The translations under genes were made by a program, and so were the position numbers. Shown here one piece after another: positions 17,132 to 25,885 of a DNA stretch of 64,000 bases. The stretch spans positions 1,284,301 through 1,348,300 of the forward strand of contig NZ_JAPDNR010000001.1 in the NCBI RefSeq assembly GCF_025989125.1, written 5' to 3'. Each line of letters starts with the position of its first letter. Position 1 is the stretch's first letter. This DNA comes from Chitinophaga nivalis. Lineage in GTDB: Bacteria > Bacteroidota > Bacteroidia > Chitinophagales > Chitinophagaceae. A model generated the notes under the pieces. It saw only the letters and a program-made list of their open reading frames with translations. It made no database searches and was not told where the DNA came from.

Positions 17132-17899
17132 ATGAAGAGCAAACACCTCTCCTTTGCCGTACTATTGTGGTGCTTAAACATGATAACCCAGGCAGCACAA
17201 GCCCAACTTGAAGTAGGTGTATCCGGCGGATACACAAATAACTACCTCCGAACCAGTACAGGCTATCGCACTTTTACAAAATATGATAACCGCAGCGGTT
17301 TTGTTATCGGTATTCCGGTACGTTATCATGTCAACAACTGGCTTGCCATTCAGGCCGACCCCTCTTACATTCAGAAGAACTATGAAATCAAGAGAACACA
17401 TTTTTATGATGGCATTTATCAGCGCAACACGATCAGTTACATTCAGCTGCCCCTGATGGCGCACTTTTCTTTTGGTGGGAAAAAGCTGAAAGGATTCCTG
17501 AATGCCGGTGGTTATGCAGGCTATTGGGCCGGTGGCCGTATCAAAGGCGTCATGGCCAACGTGTTTAACTCCGGGCCGGATATCCCCGCCGGGGAACAAA
17601 TCTATAAGTACCTGCAGTTCAATCAGGCCTATGAGTACAACGAAAAATATGAATTCGACAGTCGCCGGGATCGCCGCATTGAATTGGGGCTCGTAGGAGG
17701 TATTGGCGTAGAATACCTGCTGGCAGATAAATTCCGTTTTTTTGTAGAAGGCAGATATTACTATGGTCTGTCTGACCAGCAAAAGAACTACATGGTCAAC
17801 CAGATTCCCCGGTATAATGATACCTATGTACTACAGGCTGGCTGTCTGTTCAGCGTGCGTAACCTCTTTCATCATGCTCCGGTGGCCGCATCGAAGTAA
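17132..17899 (+). CDS. Porin-family outer-membrane beta-barrel protein (PorT-like)
   Basis: A 255-residue protein with a signal peptide ending QAAQAQ (about residue 25), followed by the typical start of the Bacteroidota outer-membrane beta-barrel domain (LEVGVSGGYTNNYL). It continues with strands such as NWLAIQADPSYIQK, SYIQLPLMAHFSF and KFRFFVEGRYYYGL. Such 8-stranded barrels are abundant and mostly uncharacterised. It is followed after 29 bases by a lipoprotein protease gene, so the two may be co-expressed. Confidence 0.82.
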   Translation: MKSKHLSFAVLLWCLNMITQAAQAQLEVGVSGGYTNNYLRTSTGYRTFTKYDNRSGFVIGIPVRYHVNNWLAIQADPSYIQKNYEIKRTHFYDGIYQRNTISYIQLPLMAHFSFGGKKLKGFLNAGGYAGYWAGGRIKGVMANVFNSGPDIPAGEQIYKYLQFNQAYEYNEKYEFDSRRDRRIELGLVGGIGVEYLLADKFRFFVEGRYYYGLSDQQKNYMVNQIPRYNDTYVLQAGCLFSVRNLFHHAPVAASK

Positions 17900-17928
17900 T
17901 ATTTGTTAACAACTTAATGTCCTAAGCA

Positions 17929-19107
17929 ATGAAACATCTGCAGAAATATATCCTTTTCTTTTCCATTCTCCTGCTGGCATCCTCCTGCCGTAAAGAAAAT
18001 CCGGATCTCAACAAACCGGAAGATTATATAGAAGGAAACTTCAGTGAAGTATTTGATTCCTACTGGAACGGTATGAACAATAACTACGTGTTCTGGGATA
18101 TTGATACCACCAACTGGGACCGGGTATACGATACTTACAAACCGCTTTTTGCCAAACTGAATCTGTATGATTCCAGTGATGTGGTAAAAGGGTATGGTTA
18201 TTTCCAGGAAATGACCGCCGGCCTGATAGATTCACACTATGATATTTCTTTCAAGGATAGCTGGCTGGCTGATCAACCCAGTATCAATCCTGCTTATCAG
18301 CGTAAGGTAAAACAACCTGATTACCACATACCGATCAGCATTTTCAATTTCTACAGAACAATCCCCAAAAAATACCTGGATGCTGGTTCTGCTGTGCGTG
18401 GATTTACCAATACGGCAGATAGACAGTATGTGGCTGTTACCGGTAGGATTAATCAGGATATTCTCTATTTCTTTTGCAGTGCCTTCAACCTGAAAAGCCT
18501 GTATGAAAACAATGACCCGGCTAATGGTGTAAAACCGGTACTGCAGGCCTTCTTTGATAACCTGAAAAATACCAAAAATATCAAAGGGGTAATTATTGAT
18601 GTTCGTGGTAATGGTGGTGGAAGCCTGGCTGACTTAAATTTCCTGATGGGAAAACTGGTGGATAAACAGGTGGATTTTGGCCAGACCCGTTCTAAACTGA
18701 GTAATGGCCGGCTGGATTATTCTCCGTGGGCGCCTGCTTTTGTAACGCCATCGCCGGATGGCCGCAATATCACCGCTCCTATCATCGCACTGGCTGACTC
18801 CTGGTCTGTGAGTATGGCAGAGTTGACAACCATGGTGATTAAATCCTTGCCTAACGGACATTTTATCGGTGAACGTACCTGGGGCGGAAACGGCCCGCTT
18901 ACCGCCAATAAAATGTACAACGGTGGTCAGTTTTCTACCAGTTTCCTGAACCTGGTATATACTTCTTCCCTGATATTTAAATACAGAGACGGAAATATTT
19001 ATGAAGGCATTGGTTTCCCGCCGGATCAGGAAGTAAAATATGATAAAGCCGCACTGGACCTGGAGCAGGATAAGCAGCTGGAAGCAGCGCTCAAACTGAT
19101 TCGTTAG
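17929..19107 (+). CDS. S41 family peptidase lipoprotein
   Basis: A 392-residue lipoprotein with lipobox LLASSC (Cys about residue 20). The second half is the C-terminal-processing-protease (tail-specific) fold: GVIIDVRGNGGGSLADL, then the serine motif LADSWSVSMAELTTM with the likely nucleophile in SVSMAE, then GERTWGGNGPL. A family N-terminal region precedes it, but I see no clear PDZ domain, so substrate tethering may differ from CtpA/Prc. It should act at the outer-membrane or periplasmic face. It probably shares a transcript with the upstream beta-barrel. Confidence 0.85.
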   Translation: MKHLQKYILFFSILLLASSCRKENPDLNKPEDYIEGNFSEVFDSYWNGMNNNYVFWDIDTTNWDRVYDTYKPLFAKLNLYDSSDVVKGYGYFQEMTAGLIDSHYDISFKDSWLADQPSINPAYQRKVKQPDYHIPISIFNFYRTIPKKYLDAGSAVRGFTNTADRQYVAVTGRINQDILYFFCSAFNLKSLYENNDPANGVKPVLQAFFDNLKNTKNIKGVIIDVRGNGGGSLADLNFLMGKLVDKQVDFGQTRSKLSNGRLDYSPWAPAFVTPSPDGRNITAPIIALADSWSVSMAELTTMVIKSLPNGHFIGERTWGGNGPLTANKMYNGGQFSTSFLNLVYTSSLIFKYRDGNIYEGIGFPPDQEVKYDKAALDLEQDKQLEAALKLIR

Positions 19108-19149
19108 GTAAGTGAAATTGCTTAATATTGAGCAACCAAAAAGGAACGC

Positions 19150-19926
19150 ATGTATCAAGCTATCAGTACGCAACTGGAAAATAATATCCTGATCATTACG
19201 ATCAACCGCCCGGATAAAATGAATGCCCTCAACCAAACTGTGATGGCTGAACTGGCACTGGCAGTGGATGAAATTTACAGCAATCATGATATTAAAGGCG
19301 CTGTGATTACAGGAGCTGGCGAAAAAGCTTTTGTAGCGGGTGCTGATATTGCGGAGTTTCTCTCGTTGTCTCCCAAACAAGGAGAAGAACTGGCAAAGAA
19401 AGGACACGTAATTTTTCAGCGCATCGAAAACAGTCCTAAACCTATTGTGGCCGCTGTAAACGGTTTCGCATTAGGAGGTGGTTGTGAACTGGCTATGGCC
19501 TGTCATTTCCGGATTGCCAGCGAAAATGCCCGGTTCGGTCAGCCCGAAGTAAACCTGGGACTCATTCCTGGTTATGGCGGCACACAGCGGCTCACCCAGC
19601 TCGTAGGGAAAGGAAAAGCCCTGGAGCTGATGATGACCGGCGATATGCTGACTGCTCCGGAAGCCCTGTCATGGGGACTGGTAAATCATGTGGTAAAGCT
19701 GGAAGAACTGTTGCCTAAAACTATCGCCATTCTCCGGAAGATCCAGACCAAAGCACCGCTGGCAATAGCCCGGGTGGTAAAATGCGCCAATGCCGCATTG
19801 GATAAGGATCAGGATGGTTATGATACAGAAATACAGGAATTTGCCGCCTGCTTTGCTACCAAAGACCTCCAGGAAGGCGCCGCCGCTTTCACGGAGAAAA
19901 GACAGCCGAATTTTACAGGCGCTTAA
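19150..19926 (+). CDS. Enoyl-CoA hydratase/isomerase (crotonase family)
   Basis: A 258-residue crotonase. The CoA-binding and oxyanion-hole segments are AGADIAEF and NGFALGGGCELAMACH. The two acidic residues used by hydratases are kept (Glu in GGCELAM, about 114; Glu in GQPEVNLG, about 134), followed by LIPGYGGTQRLTQLVG. This favours a true hydratase acting in fatty-acid or amino-acid breakdown. The chain-length preference cannot be seen. It starts 42 bases after the S41 gene, and a long hairpin follows it. Confidence 0.92.
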   Translation: MYQAISTQLENNILIITINRPDKMNALNQTVMAELALAVDEIYSNHDIKGAVITGAGEKAFVAGADIAEFLSLSPKQGEELAKKGHVIFQRIENSPKPIVAAVNGFALGGGCELAMACHFRIASENARFGQPEVNLGLIPGYGGTQRLTQLVGKGKALELMMTGDMLTAPEALSWGLVNHVVKLEELLPKTIAILRKIQTKAPLAIARVVKCANAALDKDQDGYDTEIQEFAACFATKDLQEGAAAFTEKRQPNFTGA

Positions 19927-19943
19927 TAAAAGCAATATACATT

Positions 19944-20004
19944 AACGTCCCGGTTAGCAGCTATACGCGGAGATCCTCCGCCATTATCTGCTCTCCGGGA
20001 CGTT
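19944..20004 (+). terminator. Long stepped hairpin, probable terminator
   Basis: Three nested stems share one axis: AACGTCCCGG/CCGGGACGTT (19944-19953 with 19995-20004), AGCAG/CTGCT (19955-19959 with 19988-19992) and GCGGAG/CTCCGC (19967-19972 with 19976-19981). A T-rich tail (ATTCTTAATTTCT) follows. Confidence 0.65.
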
Positions 20005-20031
20005 ATTCTTAATTTCTAATGTGTAATTCTT

Positions 20032-20039
20032 TACTTTTG
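20032..20039 (+). promoter_or_regulatory. Candidate -7 box (TACTTTTG) for fumC
   Basis: TACTTTTG matches TAnnTTTG and ends 26 bases before the fumC ATG, giving an expected 5' leader of roughly 20 bases. Confidence 0.5.
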
Positions 20040-20065
20040 TGCTCTAAATCATAAAAGCTTACACC

Positions 20066-21469
20066 ATGGAATTTAGAATAGAGAAAGACACGATGGGTGA
20101 GGTAAAAGTACCTGTAAACGCCTATTATGGTGCTCAGACGCAACGCTCCATTGAGAATTTCAAGATCGCACAGGACATCAACAAAATGCCGAAAGAAATT
20201 ATCCGTGCATTTGCATTCCTGAAAAAAGCAGCAGCTTTAACCAATCTGGAAGCAGGCGTACTGCCCAAAGAAAAAAGCGACCTGATTGGCCAGGTATGTG
20301 ATGAAATCCTGGAAGGCAAACTGGACGACCAGTTCCCGCTGGTAGTATGGCAAACCGGTTCCGGTACCCAGTCCAACATGAACGTGAATGAAGTGGTGGC
20401 TTACCGTGCACACGTGGTTCACGGCGGACAGCTTACTGATAAAGATAAGTTTATCCACCCCAATGATGACGTAAACAAATCCCAGTCATCCAACGATACT
20501 TTCCCTACTGCCATGCACATTGCAGCCTATAAAATGCTGGTGGAAGTAACAATCCCCGGTATTAAAAAACTGCGCGATACCCTGGCACAAAAAGCGGTAG
20601 CTTTTAAAGATGTAGTAAAAATAGGCCGTACCCACTTTATGGATGCGACGCCACTCACCCTCGGTCAGGAAATCAGCGGATATGTTTCTCAGCTGGACCA
20701 TGGTTTAAAAGCCATCAACAATTCCCTGCCACACCTGGCGGAACTGGCCCTGGGCGGTACTGCCGTAGGTACTGGTATCAACACCCCTAAAGGATATTCC
20801 GAAAATGTAGCGAAGAATATTGCTGCATTAACCGGCCTGCCTTTTATCACCGCTGAAAATAAATTTGAAGCACTGGCAGCACATGATGCGGTAGTAGCAG
20901 CACACGGTGCGCTGAAAACCATAGCCGTTAGCCTCATGAAAATAGCCAACGACATACGTATGCTGAGCTCCGGCCCACGCGCAGGTATTGGCGAAATACA
21001 TATTCCTGATAACGAACCAGGATCTTCCATCATGCCGGGTAAAGTAAACCCAACCCAGTGTGAAGCACTCACCATGATTGCTGCACAGGTTATGGGTAAC
21101 GATGTAACCATCGGTATTGGCGGTTCAAACGGTCATTTCGAGCTGAACGTATTCAAGCCGGTAATGATCTTCAACTTCCTGCATTCTGCCCGCCTGATCG
21201 GCGACGGATGCGTGAGCTTCAATGATAAATGTGCAGAAGGTATTGAGCCGATTGAAGCAAACATTAAAAAACATGTGGAAAATTCCCTGATGCTGGTAAC
21301 TGCGCTGAATACCAAGATCGGTTATTATAAAGCTGCAGAGATCGCGCAGAAAGCCCACAAAGAAGGAACAACCCTGAAAGAAATGGCCGTGAAACTGGGT
21401 TATGTGACCCCTGCCGAATTCGACGAATGGGTAGTACCAGGCAACATGGTGGGTGAAATCAAATTATAA
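20066..21469 (+). CDS. fumC: Class II fumarate hydratase
   Basis: A 467-residue fumarase of the TCA cycle, interconverting fumarate and malate. The class II signatures are clear: GSGTQSNMNVNEV (substrate binding, about 97-109), GRTHFMDATPLTLGQE (about 188-203) and the flexible loop GSSIMPGKVNPTQCEA (about 318-333) with the catalytic serine. It is distinguished from aspartase by the overall N-terminus (EFRIEKDTMGEVKVPVNAYY). Single-gene unit with its own promoter and terminator. Confidence 0.96.
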   Translation: MEFRIEKDTMGEVKVPVNAYYGAQTQRSIENFKIAQDINKMPKEIIRAFAFLKKAAALTNLEAGVLPKEKSDLIGQVCDEILEGKLDDQFPLVVWQTGSGTQSNMNVNEVVAYRAHVVHGGQLTDKDKFIHPNDDVNKSQSSNDTFPTAMHIAAYKMLVEVTIPGIKKLRDTLAQKAVAFKDVVKIGRTHFMDATPLTLGQEISGYVSQLDHGLKAINNSLPHLAELALGGTAVGTGINTPKGYSENVAKNIAALTGLPFITAENKFEALAAHDAVVAAHGALKTIAVSLMKIANDIRMLSSGPRAGIGEIHIPDNEPGSSIMPGKVNPTQCEALTMIAAQVMGNDVTIGIGGSNGHFELNVFKPVMIFNFLHSARLIGDGCVSFNDKCAEGIEPIEANIKKHVENSLMLVTALNTKIGYYKAAEIAQKAHKEGTTLKEMAVKLGYVTPAEFDEWVVPGNMVGEIKL

Positions 21470-21487
21470 TTCGTAATATTTTTCAAT

Positions 21488-21522
21488 AAAAAAGCGTTCC
21501 ATATGATTGGGACGCTTTTTTT
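21488..21522 (+). terminator. Rho-independent terminator of fumC
   Basis: AAAAAGCGTTCC and the GGGACGCTTTTT arm form a stem of about 11 bp ending in a run of seven T. It starts about 19 bases beyond the fumC stop. Confidence 0.88.
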
Positions 21523-21645
21523 GTAAGTAATTGTTACTAACTGTTATGAAGGTACGAAGATGATCAGGCAAATCATGCCATCACACAGGTACCTTTATAC
21601 AACCATATGACCGCCGGTAAAAAGTACCGGAGAGGAATATGTTTT

Positions 21646-22608
21646 TTAAAGGAGATGCAGCACTGCGGTAACGATGGTGCGCAGACTCAGGAGTATAATC
21701 AGTACTCCTACCATAATCATCAGCGGTTTCCGTTTGATTTTGCGAACGAGGATTGCTGCAAACGGAGACGCAATAACACCGCCTGTAACCAGGCCTATGA
21801 CCACCTGCCAGTTGGAGATACCTGTGAAAATCAGGAAGGTAGCTGCGCTGGACAGGGAGACGAAAAATTCAGCTGCATTGACGGAGCCAATGGTGTAATG
21901 TACAGTTCTGCCTTTACTGAGTAACGTAGAGGTAACGATAGGACCCCATCCCCCACCGCCGACTGCATCCATAAAGCCGCCTGCAAATGCCAGCGGGGCC
22001 AGTCTTTTGGTTTTTCTTTTACGCTTGTGTTGTTGTAATCCTTTCCGGATGACGATAACGCCCAATATTAGTAAATACGCACTGATAAAAGGTTTGATAA
22101 GGTCGCCGTTTATTTTGTCTGATAAAAGATAAGCGCCGATAATGGCGCCTGCCATGCCTGGTATCAATAAGCACAGAAACAGTTTCTTATTAACGTTACC
22201 CAGCTTGAAATGGGCAAAACCGGAGGCGCCGGTCGTAAATACCTCTGCCACATGTACACTGGCGCTGCTCACAGCCGGTGATACCCCCAATCCCAGCAAC
22301 AGCGAGGAGGAAGTGGCACCATAGGCCATTCCTAATGCGCCATCTACCAATTGTGCACTCAGCCCCACTACGATATAAAATAATAATTCGGTCGTGAAGA
22401 AGGAGTCCATAAAATGATATACCTGTAGCTGCGCCGGCGCTGGCACGAGGTAATGATAGATCGCAGCCAGCAATACCACCGCCAGCAGTAGTACCCCTGC
22501 GACCTGCCACCAATGTCTTTTCCGGCTATTGGGCCGGGGCGCTGCCACCGTACTGATGATATTTGTCTGACGTGTAGTGTTGTCCGTTAGTTGCGACATA
22601 ACATACAT
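21646..22608 (-). CDS. Sulfite exporter TauE/SafE family permease
   Basis: A 320-residue inner-membrane protein with about eight predicted helices in two repeats. The TSUP-family landmarks are VGLSAQLVDGALGMAYG in repeat 1 and LAFAGGFMDAVGGGGWGPIV in repeat 2. A cytoplasmic Lys/Arg-rich N-terminal tail precedes the first helix. Family members move small organic or inorganic sulfur anions such as sulfite, taurine derivatives or sulfoacetate. It lies 53 bases after a TonB-dependent receptor gene and on the same strand, suggesting a joint role in acquiring or exporting a sulfur compound; the substrate is an inference. A hairpin in the gap may lower its expression relative to the receptor. Confidence 0.9.
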   Translation of the reverse strand: MYVMSQLTDNTTRQTNIISTVAAPRPNSRKRHWWQVAGVLLLAVVLLAAIYHYLVPAPAQLQVYHFMDSFFTTELLFYIVVGLSAQLVDGALGMAYGATSSSLLLGLGVSPAVSSASVHVAEVFTTGASGFAHFKLGNVNKKLFLCLLIPGMAGAIIGAYLLSDKINGDLIKPFISAYLLILGVIVIRKGLQQHKRKRKTKRLAPLAFAGGFMDAVGGGGWGPIVTSTLLSKGRTVHYTIGSVNAAEFFVSLSSAATFLIFTGISNWQVVIGLVTGGVIASPFAAILVRKIKRKPLMIMVGVLIILLSLRTIVTAVLHLL

Positions 22609-22623
22609 TTTAAAATAAGTGAT

Positions 22624-22651
22624 GGCTGCAGCGTGGGTGAACGCTGCAGCC
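22624..22651 (-). terminator. 11-bp hairpin between receptor and permease genes
   Basis: GGCTGCAGCGT (22624-22634) pairs perfectly with ACGCTGCAGCC (22641-22651) over a 6-base loop. No immediate T-run follows on the minus strand, so it may be an attenuator or an mRNA-stabilising hairpin instead of a full terminator. Confidence 0.45.
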
Positions 22652-22661
22652 GGGAAGTCGT

Positions 22662-25526
22662 TTATTTTCTTTTAAACACGTTGTCATAGGTCACCGTGAA
22701 ATAATACAATCCACGGATGGTTGGCCCACCTACATACTGGAAATAAGCCGTATTGAACAGGTTGGATGCACCCAGTTTAAACGATGTTTTCAGCTTGGGA
22801 ACCCGATAGGTAACCTGTGCATCTACGGTGCTGTAAGCAGGTACATCTCCATTACCAAAGAGGTTCTGCCAATAGAACCGTTCCTGCCAGTGCCATACTA
22901 CATTGAAACCCAGATTTGGCAGTACATTCCGGTTGCCGATACTGAGGTTGGTAAACCAGCGTGGGGTATTGAAGCCGGGGATCAATGCATCATCCTTGGT
23001 TTTATCCTGTTCCAGTTTGTTGTAGTTGGCGTTACCGCTGAGGGTAAAGTTTTTATAGATATCGTAAGTCACCGCTACTGCAAATCCGTAGTTGTTAACA
23101 GTAGAAGTACTATTGGTCCATACACGGTAGCGGTTCAGTTTCTTTTTATCCAGCATCTGATCCAGTACGGAAGCATCCGGATGATTGACATCGCCGGTTT
23201 TAGGTACAGATACTTCTACCTGTCCGATGAAATTTTTATAGGAACTGTAATAGCCATCCACATCGATAAACAGCCTGTTGTTCAGTAATACCGCCTTGTA
23301 ACCGGCTTCAAAAGCTGTGATCTGCTCCGGCACAATCGGATTAAGGTTGGCTACTTTCAGGACGCCTGCATTTTTTGCAGCGGCATCGGCCTGGCTAATA
23401 CCTGGTTCGGCATTGATGGTTTTGATGACGGCAGTATTAAAGGCATCTACCGAAGAAGTGAGATATGAGTTTTTAAAATATCCTAATCCTTCTTCAATAA
23501 AGGCGAGCCCGCCGACCCTTCTTACCTGGCCGTTGTTGACAAAGGAATAGGCTTCAAACAGCGAAGGGAAGCGGAATCCATTCTGCCAGGATACCCGGAA
23601 ATTATGTTTGTCCTTGATGCTGTATACAGCGGCAATACGCGGATTGATCTTGCCTTCAAACTGTTCGTTTTTATCATAGCGCAACGAGCCGGTTAGCTTG
23701 AGGGCATCGTTAAAAAAGGTTTTGCTGACCTGTACAAATCCGCCGGTTTTACCATACCAGATATGTTTGCCGCCACTTTGATTACGTTTGTCCAGGGCGC
23801 GGGTGAAGTCTACAAAGTTGTTGCCGTCCGGAATGATTTCATAGGTGCGGTAATCAGCGCCCACCAGCACATCTGCAAACCGGATATATTTCCGGAGGTT
23901 CCAGGTGCCTTCGGTATGATAGAAACGGCTCATCTGCAGCAAGGCAGCGCCGCCGGTGGTATTGGAGGGATCTTTGGACGTAGGGTATATATCCCAGTCA
24001 TTGACGCCCTTTATTTTGGCTACCTGCGCATCAAAGGCAGGTGTGCCGGGCGTCCATCTGCCTGCATCCGCAAAGGCACGTGCAGCGCGGTGTGCAGCGG
24101 CAATGTCCAGTTTGTCGCCCAGTGCTTTGTTGAGCCCCGTGGTATAGTCTTTGAACCAGACATCATCTGATTTGAATGACTTTTCCAGGTTATCTGCCAA
24201 TGGGTTCATGTTATAGGAATTGCCGGTATTTTCGATGGATACATAGGAACGAATGGTAAAGTCAGGATGTACCAGTTCCAGCTTGTGGTTCTGCACTTCT
24301 ACTCCTCTCAGCCCGATACGGTTACCGCGCTGAAAGAAGCCATCCATCTGGCCATAGCGGTAAGCATAAGAGAGTTCCAGCTGATGCGGCAGGCGGAAAT
24401 TGAAAGACACATCCGCTTTTTTATTTTTCACGGTATAATCACCTACCAGGTCTTTTTCCCAGTAGCCGGTACGCCCTACCCTATAGGCATGTTTATCGGC
24501 TGCTACAATGAGTTTGTTGGTTTGGTCGGCATATTTGTTCCAGGCATCGTTGGCGATGTTGTTTTCCCCGCTTAATGCCGGGAAGTCAGGATTCGCCTTG
24601 CTTTGCGGGTTGAAATCATCATGACTGTCGGCATACCAGTCGGTGCCCTGCATGTAGCTCAGGTTTATTTTCCAGGCAAACCATTTATTGTAGGCCTGCG
24701 CATAGCGTATAGCTGTTTCCGTTAGTGGTTTGGCGCCACCGCCATCTCCTACGTGATTCACGGCTATTTTCTGATAAACGCTTACACCCTGATACAGGAA
24801 CGGATTTTTGGTAACCAGGTTCGACATCCCGTTGATGGCATTCATGCCGTATAAGGCGGAAGAGGCGCCGGGAGTGACTTCCACGCTGAGTATATCCAGT
24901 TCGGTGGGGCCGATGGCATTTCCCAGGGGTACGCCCAGCGTAGCGGCCTGGTTATCGACGCCATCTACAAGCTGCATGAACCGGAAGTTGTTGGGAACAT
25001 TGAAACCACGGGTATTGAATACTTTGAAGGTAAGCCCTGCTGTTGTCATCTGTACTCCTTTCAGGTTACCGAGGGCATCGTAAAAAGTAGAAGAAGGGGT
25101 TTCTTTTAAGGCCCGGATATCCAGCTTTTCAATGGCTACGGGAGAACGCAGCAACTTTTCCTGTTGCCGCGAAGCGGATACCACTACTTCATTGACCAGC
25201 AGCGATTGGGTAAACAGCTGGATGGCCAGTTTACTGGTGCTGTTTTTAACTTCAAATTCCTGTGGTTGATAGCCAATCAGCCGGATGACCAGCCGCAGGG
25301 GAAATTTGGTATTGGTGGTAATATCGAAATGACCACTGGTATCTGTCTGTGCGCCGAAAGAAGTGCCTTTGATCTGAACAGATGCACCGGGAAGGCCGAT
25401 GCCATGATCATCTGTAATATTGCCTTGTATGACGTACGAACCATTGAGCTGTGCCTGAACAAAGGTTGGACTGAGTACCAACATAATAAAGAAGTACCTG
25501 ATGAGTATAGGCAAAAAATGTTGCAT
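22662..25526 (-). CDS. TonB-dependent outer-membrane receptor
   Basis: A 954-residue receptor with a signal peptide (ending SPTFVQAQ), a carboxypeptidase-regulatory-like domain (about 30-110, GNITDDHGIGLPGASVQIKG), a plug domain (about 125-240, with VVVSASRQQEKLLRSP and the GASSALYGMNAINGM segment), and a 22-strand-type barrel ending in a C-terminal aromatic-rich strand (YYFTVTYDNVFKRK). It imports a scarce substrate across the outer membrane using TonB energy. No SusD-like partner follows, so a glycan substrate is less likely. The neighbouring TauE/SafE permease points instead to a sulfur compound. The start ATG 25526 gives a proper signal peptide. An in-frame ATG at 25610 would add 28 hydrophilic residues in front of it. 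Confidence 0.92.
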   Translation of the reverse strand: MQHFLPILIRYFFIMLVLSPTFVQAQLNGSYVIQGNITDDHGIGLPGASVQIKGTSFGAQTDTSGHFDITTNTKFPLRLVIRLIGYQPQEFEVKNSTSKLAIQLFTQSLLVNEVVVSASRQQEKLLRSPVAIEKLDIRALKETPSSTFYDALGNLKGVQMTTAGLTFKVFNTRGFNVPNNFRFMQLVDGVDNQAATLGVPLGNAIGPTELDILSVEVTPGASSALYGMNAINGMSNLVTKNPFLYQGVSVYQKIAVNHVGDGGGAKPLTETAIRYAQAYNKWFAWKINLSYMQGTDWYADSHDDFNPQSKANPDFPALSGENNIANDAWNKYADQTNKLIVAADKHAYRVGRTGYWEKDLVGDYTVKNKKADVSFNFRLPHQLELSYAYRYGQMDGFFQRGNRIGLRGVEVQNHKLELVHPDFTIRSYVSIENTGNSYNMNPLADNLEKSFKSDDVWFKDYTTGLNKALGDKLDIAAAHRAARAFADAGRWTPGTPAFDAQVAKIKGVNDWDIYPTSKDPSNTTGGAALLQMSRFYHTEGTWNLRKYIRFADVLVGADYRTYEIIPDGNNFVDFTRALDKRNQSGGKHIWYGKTGGFVQVSKTFFNDALKLTGSLRYDKNEQFEGKINPRIAAVYSIKDKHNFRVSWQNGFRFPSLFEAYSFVNNGQVRRVGGLAFIEEGLGYFKNSYLTSSVDAFNTAVIKTINAEPGISQADAAAKNAGVLKVANLNPIVPEQITAFEAGYKAVLLNNRLFIDVDGYYSSYKNFIGQVEVSVPKTGDVNHPDASVLDQMLDKKKLNRYRVWTNSTSTVNNYGFAVAVTYDIYKNFTLSGNANYNKLEQDKTKDDALIPGFNTPRWFTNLSIGNRNVLPNLGFNVVWHWQERFYWQNLFGNGDVPAYSTVDAQVTYRVPKLKTSFKLGASNLFNTAYFQYVGGPTIRGLYYFTVTYDNVFKRK

Positions 25527-25651
25527 TACGTTGTAAGTTGATGTTATAGATTTTGGATAGTTAAAACGATTGCCGGAGGGGTCGGAAAAGCCTTTGCTGT
25601 GACTCAACATCGATTTGCTAAAAGGTACTGTAATGATCCAATAGTCATATA

Positions 25652-25670
25652 GTCTATAGAATTAGTAGAC
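25652..25670 (-). promoter_or_regulatory. Palindromic operator candidate at the receptor promoter
   Basis: On the minus strand GTCTA and TAGAC half-sites are separated by nine bases, overlapping the last base of the -7 box and the expected transcription start. That is the classic position for a repressor site. The regulator is unknown. Confidence 0.4.
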
Positions 25671-25700
25671 AAATATAACGAGGGTCTCCTTTATTTCAAA
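25670..25700 (-). promoter_or_regulatory. Promoter of the TonB receptor operon (-33 TTTG, -7 TATATTTG)
   Basis: On the minus strand TTTG is followed after 19 bases by TATATTTG, matching the Bacteroidota sigma-A promoter pattern in both elements and spacing. It implies a 5' leader of about 135 bases before the receptor ATG. Confidence 0.65.
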
Positions 25701-25832
25701 GCAAATAGGCGGATTTATTGAAAAAAAGGAGCGGGCTGCTGCCCACAGACTGCAGTGGGCGGGCTAATCAGCTAACAATGCGATAATTGGAAGATGGGGC
25801 AACGTATAAAAAGGTGACGGACAGGCAAAAAA

Positions 25833-25863
25833 ATGGCGCATAGTATCATGTACTATGCGCCAT
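25833..25863 (-). terminator. Rho-independent terminator of lspA
   Basis: ATGGCGCATAGTA (25833-25845) pairs perfectly with TACTATGCGCCAT (25851-25863) over a 5-base loop. On the minus strand it is followed by a run of T (the A-run at 25827-25833). It starts 23 bases past the lspA stop. Confidence 0.88.
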
Positions 25864-25885
25864 GTATAAGGTAAACCGGAAGGTC

